A stretch of DNA of 25,500 nt from PVC group bacterium (lineage in GTDB: Bacteria > Verrucomicrobiota > Kiritimatiellia > UBA8416), in assembly GCA_003567805.1 (NCBI GenBank), contig PWYP01000126.1:1-25500 (forward strand), given 5' to 3'. Positions 18,764 to 25,190 of this stretch are shown piece after piece (the stretch's first letter is position 1; each line of letters opens with the position of its first letter). A program made the position numbers and the translations under genes. Under the pieces are notes generated by a model. That model was not told the origin of the DNA. It did not search any database and saw only the letters and a list, made by a program, of their open reading frames with translations.

Positions 18764-19825
18764 ATGATACAGATAACCGATGACATACGCATTGCGGCAC
18801 TGAAGCCTCTTATTCCTCCGGCCATTTTGATGGAAGAACTCCCCATCACAGATGCCGCATCCGAAGAAATCGCTATCACGCGCACCCAGATTGAAAACTG
18901 TTTGACAGGCAAGGACAATCGACTCGTCGTCATTGTGGGCCCGTGCTCCATTCATGATGCCGAGGCAGCGCGGGAATATGCCAGCCAACTCAAACCCGTC
19001 GCGGATCGACTGGCTGATGATCTACTCATCATCATGCGCGTATATTTCGAAAAGCCACGCACAAGTATTGGATGGAAAGGTCTAATCAATGACCCGATGC
19101 TCGATGGCACCTTCGCCATCAACAAAGGACTTCGCATTGCACGCAAGTTATTACTGGACATCTCTGACGCCGGGCTGCCCTGCGGCTGCGAATTTCTCGA
19201 TACAATCATGCCTCAGTTTATTGCCGATCTGGTAAGCTGGGGTGCCATCGGCGCACGCACAACAGAAAGCCAAGTCCATCGCGAACTAGCATCCGGCCTG
19301 TCCTGCCCCATCGGATTTAAAAATGCCACCACCGGCAATATGCAAGTAGCCGTAGACGCCATTGAAGCCGCTAAATATCCGCACCATTTTCTCTCGGTAA
19401 CCAAGCAAGGAGTAGCAGCGATTGTGGCCACCAACGGAAATCCTGCCTGCCATTTGATTTTGCGGGGAGGAAGCGATGGTCCGAACGATGATCCCGCAAC
19501 CATCCGTCAAGCAGCAGAACAACTGCAAGCCCAACAACTTCCCAATCGCATTATGATCGATTGCAGCCATGGAAACAGCCGCAAACAGTACCAACAGCAG
19601 CCGGTTGTCGCACAACGAGTTGCCGATCAAATTGCGGCAGGCAATAACCATATATTCGGATTGATGCTTGAAAGTCATCTGCAAGAAGGCCGGCAAGAAC
19701 TTATTCCCGGCCGTCCACTCACCTATGGGCAAAGCATTACCGATGCCTGTTTAGGCTGGAAAGAAACCGAACCCGTTCTGGAAATGCTGGCAAAGGCCGC
19801 ATGCAACCGACAAAAAAAGATTTGA
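18764..19825 (+). CDS. aroG: 3-deoxy-7-phosphoheptulonate synthase, class I (AroG type)
   Basis: This cytoplasmic enzyme joins phosphoenolpyruvate and erythrose 4-phosphate to DAHP, the first step of the shikimate route. The 353-residue protein matches the E. coli AroG/AroF/AroH family throughout, for example VGPCSIHD, MRVYFEKPRTSIGWKGLINDP, GAIGARTTESQVHRELASGLSCPIGFKN, MIDCSHGNS and YGQSITDACLGW. Length is the same as the E. coli enzymes. The ATG at 18764 is the only sensible start; the ATG eight bases earlier runs into a stop at once. Which amino acid inhibits it cannot be told from motifs visible here. No other aromatic amino acid genes are nearby. Confidence 0.96.
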   Translation: MIQITDDIRIAALKPLIPPAILMEELPITDAASEEIAITRTQIENCLTGKDNRLVVIVGPCSIHDAEAAREYASQLKPVADRLADDLLIIMRVYFEKPRTSIGWKGLINDPMLDGTFAINKGLRIARKLLLDISDAGLPCGCEFLDTIMPQFIADLVSWGAIGARTTESQVHRELASGLSCPIGFKNATTGNMQVAVDAIEAAKYPHHFLSVTKQGVAAIVATNGNPACHLILRGGSDGPNDDPATIRQAAEQLQAQQLPNRIMIDCSHGNSRKQYQQQPVVAQRVADQIAAGNNHIFGLMLESHLQEGRQELIPGRPLTYGQSITDACLGWKETEPVLEMLAKAACNRQKKI

Positions 19826-19869
19826 AACAGACATTTTTTAGATTGACGTTCATGCACTCCTGTGATGAA

Positions 19870-19882
19870 AGATTGCCAATCT
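19870..19882. promoter_or_regulatory. Perfect dyad upstream of gcvH
   Basis: AGATTG-C-CAATCT is a perfect 6+1+6 palindrome, 43 bases before the gcvH ATG. The half-site AGATTG also occurs at 19840-19845, running into a TTGACG -35-like hexamer (19843-19848). No good -10 was found at normal spacing. It could be an operator. Confidence 0.35.
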
Positions 19883-19925
19883 AACATTGAGATAGCAAAC
19901 GCTGAAAAGCAAGAGGGACATATCA

Positions 19926-20318
19926 ATGACGCCAAGTGACAGAAGATACACCGAAACACACGAATGGATTAAACTCGAAGACGGTCTCGCAATTGTCGGT
20001 ATTACTGATTATGCGCAAGAAGCACTTGGGGACATAACCTTTGTTGATCTCCCCGATGCAGACCAGGAACTCGAACAAGATCAAGAATGCGCCGTCATTG
20101 AATCCGTCAAAGCTGCTAGCGACATTTACGCACCACTATCAGGGCGGATTGCAGAAGTGAACGACGCCCTTGAGGCCAATCCGGAAACTGTCAATGAAGA
20201 CCCCTATGGAGAAGGTTGGCTTTTCAAAATAGCGGTTGCGGATATGGACCAATTCAATGATTTGCTCGATGCTGCCGATTACGAAGCCATGAACGAAGAA
20301 GAGGACGACAATGAGTAA
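19926..20318 (+). CDS. gcvH: Glycine cleavage system H protein (lipoyl carrier)
   Basis: GcvH carries the aminomethyl group on a lipoyl arm between the P, T and L proteins of glycine cleavage, and in many bacteria also serves as a lipoyl relay. The 130-residue protein has the H-protein fold signatures HEWIKLEDGLAIVGITDYAQ (12-31) and the lipoylation site K62 in VIESVKAASD, plus PYGEGWLFKI near residue 93. The last ten residues are acidic (NEEEDDNE end). AGAGGGA precedes the ATG. gcvP, gcvT and lpd are not nearby. The 3' end overlaps the start of a small outer-membrane-type protein gene by eight bases, an unusual partner. Confidence 0.95.
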   Translation: MTPSDRRYTETHEWIKLEDGLAIVGITDYAQEALGDITFVDLPDADQELEQDQECAVIESVKAASDIYAPLSGRIAEVNDALEANPETVNEDPYGEGWLFKIAVADMDQFNDLLDAADYEAMNEEEDDNE

Positions 20319-20853
20319 GCCGGGCGTTGCTGTTCTCACAGCATGTATCGCCTTGAGCTTCAGTTGTCTTTTTGTGACCAGCACATTGGCTGCAGCCGTG
20401 AACGTCTACAGCATCGGTGCGCGTTACCACACAACCCATTCTCGCTACGAAGAATACCCCTTCCGCAGCGGCGACCTCACGTATCAAGCCGGCATCGAAT
20501 TCCATGAAGGCATTGGCTTCTGGCAAATCATATTGGGATACACACCATCTCCGAAGGGGATCTTGGATCCCGAACTCCCCGAAATCGATCACATTATCAC
20601 ACCACAATTAAACCTGATTATACAAGATGGCGGCTGGTTGGCGGGAACCGGGATCCTTGCTAGCTATATCAAAGATGAAATCGAAAGTGATTGGTCCAAG
20701 ACATATTGGCAAACCATGATCGGCTATCAATACGATTTTCAAAACTTCAAGTTAGATATCATGGCGATCTACAGTTTTGATCGCTGGTCGAACATATCCG
20801 ACTTCCGCTTCGATAACATCGAATTCTCCGGCATGCTCAAACGCCGCTTCTAG
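20311..20853 (+). CDS. Small predicted outer-membrane beta-barrel protein
   Basis: No family was recognised. The 180-residue product starts with a signal peptide: a Lys, a hydrophobic core (about 5-26) and a likely cut in the AAA at 27-29. The mature part alternates polar and hydrophobic/aromatic residues in short strands separated by turns, for example around VNVYSIGARYH, DLTYQAGIEFH, QLNLIIQ, WQTMIGYQY and KLDIMAIYSF. It ends in Phe (KRRF), as many BAM-assembled barrel proteins do. An eight- or ten-stranded barrel is a reasonable guess. It overlaps gcvH by eight bases and is probably translated with it. No enzymatic motif is seen. Confidence 0.75.
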   Translation: MSKPGVAVLTACIALSFSCLFVTSTLAAAVNVYSIGARYHTTHSRYEEYPFRSGDLTYQAGIEFHEGIGFWQIILGYTPSPKGILDPELPEIDHIITPQLNLIIQDGGWLAGTGILASYIKDEIESDWSKTYWQTMIGYQYDFQNFKLDIMAIYSFDRWSNISDFRFDNIEFSGMLKRRF

Positions 20854-20883
20854 CCAGTAACTCATGCGTTAAACGCTGAAAAG

Positions 20884-20935
20884 TATGTGAGTGCGTGAGT
20901 AAGTGAGTATGTGAGAACAACCCCACGCACTCACA
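20884..20935. repeat. Four 8-bp TNNGTGAG tandem units with a 12-bp inverted repeat
   Basis: Four contiguous 8-base units of form TNNGTGAG run from 20884 to 20915 (GTGAG at 20887, 20895, 20903 and 20911). TGTGAGTGCGTG (20886-20897) has an exact inverted copy CACGCACTCACA at 20924-20935. The stem could end the gcvH-side transcript, though no T-run follows, or the units could bind a protein. Confidence 0.8.
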
Positions 20936-21048
20936 CACAAGTTTCTCTCCTGGATCAACTCTCCATCTCTCACGTTCCACATCTTACGTAATACATTTTC
21001 CCCTCTATCCCCTTTTACATTTAGCAAAATATTTCTTGTTTTTGGCGA

Positions 21049-21076
21049 TTGACGACACGTAACAAATCTATATCCT
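21049..21076 (+). promoter_or_regulatory. Candidate cysK promoter
   Basis: TTGACG (21049-21054, five of six) and TATCCT (21071-21076, four of six) are spaced by 16 bases, about 48 bases before the ATG. A 16-base spacer and weak -10 would fit a promoter that needs an activator, but no specific site was identified. Confidence 0.4.
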
Positions 21077-21123
21077 ACAAAGTTAGTCACATTAGTAGTG
21101 AATATACAACAAGGGGGGATGCA

Positions 21124-22068
21124 ATGCAGGCAGTACAAGACAATTCTTTATCGATAGGCAATACACCACTGGTAAAACTAAACCGTCTCGTCAAAGGCAA
21201 AGCTAACGTATATGCCAAGATCGAAGGTCGTAACCCCGCCTATTCGGTTAAGTGCCGCATCGGGGCCAATATGATTTGGGAGGCCGAGAAACAAGGAAAA
21301 CTCAAGCCAGGCATGGAAATCATCGAACCGACCAGCGGCAACACAGGAATCGCCTTAGCCTTTGTGGGAGCATCACGCGGGTATAAAGTTACCCTCGCAA
21401 TGCCGGAAAGCATGAGTATCGAGCGCCGCAAAGTGTTAAAAGCATTCGGTGCCAATTTGGTCTTGACCGAAGCGGCAAAAGGTATGCCGGGTGCCATTCG
21501 CACGGCACAGGAATTCGTCGCGGAAAATCCCGAGAAATATTTCATGCCGCAACAGTTTGAAAACCCGGCCAATCCTGATATTCATCGCCGGACAACCGGA
21601 CCGGAGATCGACGAAGCACTCGACGGCAAGATTGATGTTCTGGTAAGTGGTGTTGGCACAGGTGGAACCATCACGGGGGTATCCCGCTATTTCAAACTCG
21701 ACAAAAAGCAAGCATTGCTATCTGTTGCTGTAGAGCCAGCCGATAGCCCCGTCATCACCCAGACGCGCGCAGGGGAGGAAATCAAACCTGGACCGCACAA
21801 AATACAAGGCATCGGAGCCGGATTCATTCCCAAAACACTCGATTTGGACATCGTAGATCGTGTCGAAACCGTGACGAACGATGAGGCCTTTGAAACAGCC
21901 AGGCAGCTCGCGCAGCAAGAAGGAATGCTGTCTGGTATTTCTTGTGGAGCAGCCGCAGCCGTCGCCTTACGACTCGCCGAAGAACCAGAGTTTGCTGGTA
22001 AAAACATTGTCGTCGTCCTGCCGGATGCAGGAGAACGCTACTTCTCAACACCTTTGTTCGAGGTATAA
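21124..22068 (+). CDS. cysK: Cysteine synthase A (O-acetylserine sulfhydrylase)
   Basis: CysK makes cysteine from O-acetylserine and sulfide, using pyridoxal phosphate. The 314-residue protein has the early [12 protein letters not shown] motif, the PLP Lys43 in [14 protein letters not shown], the substrate loop TSGNTG (70-75) and the phosphate-binding GVGTGGT stretch. It ends with [13 protein letters not shown], typical of CysK rather than CysM or cystathionine synthases. The ATG at 21124 is chosen for its AAGGGGGG ribosome-binding site; a reading from 21049 would begin inside the -35 box of the promoter. cysE is not adjacent. The stop lies four bases from the stop of the convergent permease gene. 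Confidence 0.96.
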   Translation: MQAVQDNSLSIGNTPLVKLNRLVKGKANVYAKIEGRNPAYSVKCRIGANMIWEAEKQGKLKPGMEIIEPTSGNTGIALAFVGASRGYKVTLAMPESMSIERRKVLKAFGANLVLTEAAKGMPGAIRTAQEFVAENPEKYFMPQQFENPANPDIHRRTTGPEIDEALDGKIDVLVSGVGTGGTITGVSRYFKLDKKQALLSVAVEPADSPVITQTRAGEEIKPGPHKIQGIGAGFIPKTLDLDIVDRVETVTNDEAFETARQLAQQEGMLSGISCGAAAAVALRLAEEPEFAGKNIVVVLPDAGERYFSTPLFEV

Positions 22069-22072
22069 TCGT

Positions 22073-23092
22073 TTAAGACGCGCGGCGCAGTAACAGGTAC
22101 AAAAACACCGGCCCTCCCACAACGGCCATGATAACGCCAACGGGGATTTCGGTCGGTGCAAGTACCGTGCGCGCCGCAGCATCGGCCACGGCCAGGACCA
22201 CGCCCCCCAATAAACCTGCCGCAGGCAAAACAATGCGGCTATCAAAGCCACTCAAACGTCGGACGGCATGCGGCACAATCAAACCCACGAATCCGATGGG
22301 CCCAGCTATCGACACACAACCAGCCGTTACCAAACCTGCTCCTAAAAGAGCGTACCAGTGTAATCGGCGCACGTCGACCCCGTGTCCCTGCGCCAAATCT
22401 TCTCCCAGTGTCAAGTGGTTGAATGCGCGGGCCAACGACAGCAGCAACAATACGCCCGGAACCCCCGTGAATACAAACGGTAGCAGCCCCTCGTATCCGG
22501 CAATATCAAGCCCCCCCATCATCCAACGATGAAAAGAAAAAAAGCGGTAGGGCGAGATAAAGTATACCGACAGCATAATCACACCGCTCGTTAAGACGCT
22601 GATCGTCACCCCACCGAGCAGCAACGTCTGAATGGGTACGCCCCCCCTGCGCTGGGAACACCACAACAGCACCCCCAGTACAGCCCCTGCACCCAGCAAT
22701 GCCATAAAAGAGGTACTATCAAGCCCGAATGGCAAGCGAAGCACACGCGGAAACGCATAGGCAAGAAATGCCCCTACCGAGGCCCCCCCGCTAACCCCGA
22801 GCGTCCACGGCTCTGCCAACGGGTTCCGAAAGAGAATTTGCAGACAACCACCCGCGATGGCCAAGCCCCCACCCACCAACATCGCCGCAAGGACCCGCGG
22901 CACGCGCTGTTCAAAAAATATCACACCTTGGATGCTACCCCCTCCCCGCAACCAATTCCAAACGCCAGCAGGCAGGATAGCCTCCCCTCCAACCCACGGC
23001 AACACGGCCAACGCACAGAGCGCCACAAGCAAATACGGCACAATGCCGCGAAAGATTCTCGTTTCATTATGATACACGGCGGCATTCCTCAT
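22073..23092 (-). CDS. ABC importer permease, FecCD/BtuC family
   Basis: This 339-residue inner-membrane permease has about ten hydrophobic segments and the family motifs RVPRVLAAMLVGGGLAIAG, FRNPLAEPWTLGVSGGASVGA and GPIGFVGLIVPHAVR. Proteins of this group import cobalamin, haem or ferric siderophores with a BtuD-like ATPase and a BtuF-like binding protein, both encoded just upstream. The ATG at 23092 overlaps the ATPase gene by 26 bases but has no Shine-Dalgarno. A GTG at 23077, preceded by AGGA at normal spacing, is a good alternative that removes five residues. The reading can be extended to 23233 but that part is ATPase coding sequence. Specificity cannot be assigned from the permease. 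Confidence 0.93.
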   Translation of the reverse strand: MRNAAVYHNETRIFRGIVPYLLVALCALAVLPWVGGEAILPAGVWNWLRGGGSIQGVIFFEQRVPRVLAAMLVGGGLAIAGGCLQILFRNPLAEPWTLGVSGGASVGAFLAYAFPRVLRLPFGLDSTSFMALLGAGAVLGVLLWCSQRRGGVPIQTLLLGGVTISVLTSGVIMLSVYFISPYRFFSFHRWMMGGLDIAGYEGLLPFVFTGVPGVLLLLSLARAFNHLTLGEDLAQGHGVDVRRLHWYALLGAGLVTAGCVSIAGPIGFVGLIVPHAVRRLSGFDSRIVLPAAGLLGGVVLAVADAAARTVLAPTEIPVGVIMAVVGGPVFLYLLLRRAS

Positions 23093-23900
23093 TTGATGGT
23101 AACATTTGATCCTCGCGCACAGGCACCACCATGGGGGTGTGCGACTGCGGGTGCCGCTCCACCACAAACCCCGAACCGTATACGCTACGCAGAATCTTGG
23201 TACGAATAACGGCATCTGCGGCACCATCCACAACCACCTTTCCTCGATCCATCAGCAGCAGACGATCAGCAAATAAGCTGGCCAGGTTGATATCATGCGT
23301 AACCACAATCACCGCTGGTGCCGGTGGTCTAAACCCCGCCAGCAAACGCATCAGCTCCACGGCATGATGAATATCCAATGCGCTCGTAGGTTCATCCAAC
23401 AATAAGATTTCCGGAGCTTGCGCCAAGACGGATGCAAGCAAAACCCGTCTTCGTTCCCCGCCCGAAACCTGCGACAGCCGACGATGTTGCAATGCAACAA
23501 GCTGTACCGATTCCAAAGCACACAGTACGGCAGCTTGATCTTCATGCAAAATCCCGCCCCGCCAGCCGGATCCATGCACATAACGCCCAAGCATCACCAC
23601 TTCGCGAATCGTCAAATCAAATAACGCCGGGGTCTCCTGCGGCAAATAGCCAATCCGCCGCGCAATCGAAGCACGCGACAAATGCGCAATATCATCACCG
23701 CCTAACACAACATGACCTTGGCGGGGCCGTAAAATACCAGCCATAATACGCAAAAGCGTACTTTTACCAGAGCCGTTTGGGCCCACGAGACAAACCATAT
23801 GCTCCTGACCAAACGACAATTCCTCGATCTGTAGTTGCCATGAATCACCCGTATCATACGAAAAAACAACATGCCCAAGCTGCAGGTTTTCCGTACGCAT
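23067..23900 (-). CDS. ABC importer ATP-binding protein, FecE/BtuD family
   Basis: The 277-residue cytoplasmic ATPase drives the importer. It has Walker A GPNGSGKST (40-48), the Q-loop in GYLPQETPALF, the signature SGGERRR, Walker B ILLLDEPTSALD and the switch His in VVTHDIN, in the order of FecE, FhuC and BtuD proteins. The family signature is often SGGERQRV; here it is SGGERRRV, a minor change. The ATG at 23900 shares one base with the stop of the binding-protein gene, with GGAG nine bases upstream; a TTG at 23903 is less likely. About 25 residues beyond the usual C-terminus are polar and of unknown role. It overlaps the permease gene, so the three genes form one operon. Confidence 0.94.
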   Translation of the reverse strand: MRTENLQLGHVVFSYDTGDSWQLQIEELSFGQEHMVCLVGPNGSGKSTLLRIMAGILRPRQGHVVLGGDDIAHLSRASIARRIGYLPQETPALFDLTIREVVMLGRYVHGSGWRGGILHEDQAAVLCALESVQLVALQHRRLSQVSGGERRRVLLASVLAQAPEILLLDEPTSALDIHHAVELMRLLAGFRPPAPAVIVVTHDINLASLFADRLLLMDRGKVVVDGAADAVIRTKILRSVYGSGFVVERHPQSHTPMVVPVREDQMLPSNEECRRVS

Positions 23901-24796
23901 CAAAAAAACTCCGGATGCAATAATCGCGCCATTCTCTCCACCGTCTCAACAATACGAGGCCCCGGAATCATCGCATAATCCCCTGTCAGAAAAACAATGC
24001 GCCCCTCCTGCACTGCCGGCAAGGACGGCATCGCTTGCCAATCGCGCAGGATGACATCCCGACGCGTAGCCGTTAATGCATCGCCATGCAACTCCATGAT
24101 CACATCTGGAGCGCGCATCAATAATGCTTCTCTTGATATTTGCGGATAATCTCCCACGACATCAGCAAACACATTTTCCCCACCGGCTAGCTCGAGCAGC
24201 GAGCTCAAAAAAGTGGCAGGCCCGACCGTCGTAAGATTTCGCAATACGCCCTCAGGGCGCTCAAACAACATTACGGTGCGCTGCGGCGGCACACCCGCAA
24301 TCTTTGATTCGATTGCCTCCAATTGGCCCGCAAGCTTTTCCTGCACCTGACGTCCCTCTTCGGCCTGCCCCAGTAACGCTCCTACTATGACAAACTGCTG
24401 CAGAACATCATCCAGCGTATCGGTGGGAATTTGCACAAAACGAATACCATGCCTCTCGGCAAACTTACGCAAAGGCTCATGTAATCCCTGTGTAAGAATG
24501 AGATCCGGCTGCAACATCAGCAACCGTTCTCGATCCGGATTCATCCAGCCCCCAATGCGCGTAATGGAAAGTGCTTCAGGCGGCCATACAACGTAATCAC
24601 TAACCCCGACTACCCGATCTCCAGCGCCCAAGGCAAAAACCACTTCAGTAAGCCCAGGTGTGGCACAGACAATCCGCTGCGGATATCCACTGTCCGTCGC
24701 TATATCCTTGCTCTCACCAGAACGGCAACCAGACAAACATACAATCAGGCATACGAAGCCACAAACCCTTTTAATGAAACTGTATTTGAAATGCAT
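23900..24796 (-). CDS. Substrate-binding lipoprotein, BtuF/FecB-like
   Basis: This 298-residue protein starts with a lipoprotein signal (lipobox LSGC, Cys24) and continues as a two-lobed TroA-like binding protein joined by a long helix. Family features are RIVCATPGLTEVVFALGAGDRVVGVSDY, the PPEAL stretch, LLMLQPDLILTQG and the C-terminal GPRIVETVERMARLLHP. PPEA and the following GG-x-x-NPD pattern are common in cobalamin and haem binders, so vitamin B12 is a fair guess, but siderophores remain possible. No TonB receptor is adjacent. The 67-base upstream gap has a TATAAT (24824-24829, minus strand) without a good -35 and is too short for a cobalamin riboswitch. Confidence 0.9.
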   Translation of the reverse strand: MHFKYSFIKRVCGFVCLIVCLSGCRSGESKDIATDSGYPQRIVCATPGLTEVVFALGAGDRVVGVSDYVVWPPEALSITRIGGWMNPDRERLLMLQPDLILTQGLHEPLRKFAERHGIRFVQIPTDTLDDVLQQFVIVGALLGQAEEGRQVQEKLAGQLEAIESKIAGVPPQRTVMLFERPEGVLRNLTTVGPATFLSSLLELAGGENVFADVVGDYPQISREALLMRAPDVIMELHGDALTATRRDVILRDWQAMPSLPAVQEGRIVFLTGDYAMIPGPRIVETVERMARLLHPEFF

Positions 24797-24863
24797 CCGG
24801 AAAACCTAATCGCTATTCCACGAATTATAAAGCAAATTGCATTATGAATACGCGACCATGCAA

Positions 24864-25106
24864 TCACCAAAGACGTTTGTGTGCGAATGCCCTGCCAGAG
24901 CCGGACTTGAGATATAATTCAAAAGCCGCAGCCTGTTGACGCGTAGAGAAAGCCAAATAAGTCTGCAAAAACCAAGGTTTATATTTTTTCGTGTGAGGAC
25001 AACCGCCCTCATTGTGTTTTGCCATGCGCTGCTTGAGATCAGACGTCAGACCTATATAGGTTTGGTCCGGCATGCTTTTGCTTCTCATCATGTATACATA
25101 GTGCAC
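24864..25106 (-). CDS. GIY-YIG domain nuclease-like protein (UPF0213/YhbQ-like)
   Basis: The 80-residue protein is a single GIY-YIG domain. The signature reads HYVYMM (2-7) and YIG (17-19), with candidate catalytic residues Y5, Y17, R27, H31 and E63 and the family ending YLKSGSGRAFAHKRL. Such proteins are small DNA nucleases or nuclease-like proteins of uncertain role. The GTG at 25106 is chosen because AGGAGG (25114-25119) lies seven bases upstream and related proteins begin with this motif. The frame stays open to 25232, but the extra 42 residues would be encoded by the palindromic repeat and by the tmRNA 3' end. The repeat forms the gene leader. Expression may come from read-through of ssrA, as no promoter is seen between them. 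Confidence 0.85.
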   Translation of the reverse strand: MHYVYMMRSKSMPDQTYIGLTSDLKQRMAKHNEGGCPHTKKYKPWFLQTYLAFSTRQQAAAFELYLKSGSGRAFAHKRLW

Positions 25107-25190
25107 AAAATGTCCTCCTACGCTAAAGCTTCGGCGGACAGCCTTCGCCAACGCTCCTGGCTTGCCAGCCGAAGCCTTGGCGAAGGCTGG
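25107..25190. repeat. Compound palindromic repeat between ssrA and the GIY-YIG gene
   Basis: A 13-bp perfect inverted repeat pairs CAGCCTTCGCCAA (25139-25151) with 25177-25189. An 8-bp pair, GCTTCGGC (25128-25135) and GCCGAAGC (25168-25175), is interleaved with it. A small hairpin CTGGC-TT-GCCAG lies at 25157-25168. On the minus strand one frame encodes AFAKASAGKP, a peptide pattern familiar from a dispersed repeat found in several environmental bacterial genomes near small GIY-YIG genes. It abuts the encoded CCA of tmRNA. Confidence 0.8.
25111..25140 (-). promoter_or_regulatory. GIY-YIG ribosome-binding site, possibly masked
   Basis: The minus strand has a perfect AGGAGG (25114-25119) seven bases before the GTG. 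TGTCC (25136-25140 read on the minus strand) can pair with GGACA (25111-25115), which covers the last two bases of the site, so the repeat RNA could limit translation. This is an inference from pairing only. Confidence 0.35.

Larger units (their letters stand above)
20854..21123. other. Intergenic region upstream of cysK
   Basis: This 270-base gap holds the 8-bp-period repeat with its inverted repeat near the left end. A pyrimidine-rich stretch follows (about 20941-21020, with very few G), then the cysK promoter and a strong AAGGGGGG ribosome-binding site just before 21124. No RNA gene or riboswitch was recognised. Confidence 0.5.

Noticed and set aside
19897..20883. 13-base direct repeat AAACGCTGAAAAG (19897-19909 and 20871-20883) flanking gcvH and the barrel gene
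   Set aside because: It hints at a cassette, but matches of this length are expected by chance somewhere in a window this size, and a similar sequence occurs before prmA.
20854..20940. CRISPR-like array
   Set aside because: Units are 8 bases with no spacers; it is a short tandem repeat, not CRISPR.
23093..23233. 47-residue extension of the importer permease
   Set aside because: The extension is out-of-frame reading of the ATPase gene and has no transporter likeness.
24797..24863. Cobalamin riboswitch upstream of the binding protein
   Set aside because: Only 67 bases are available and no B12-box-like sequence is seen.
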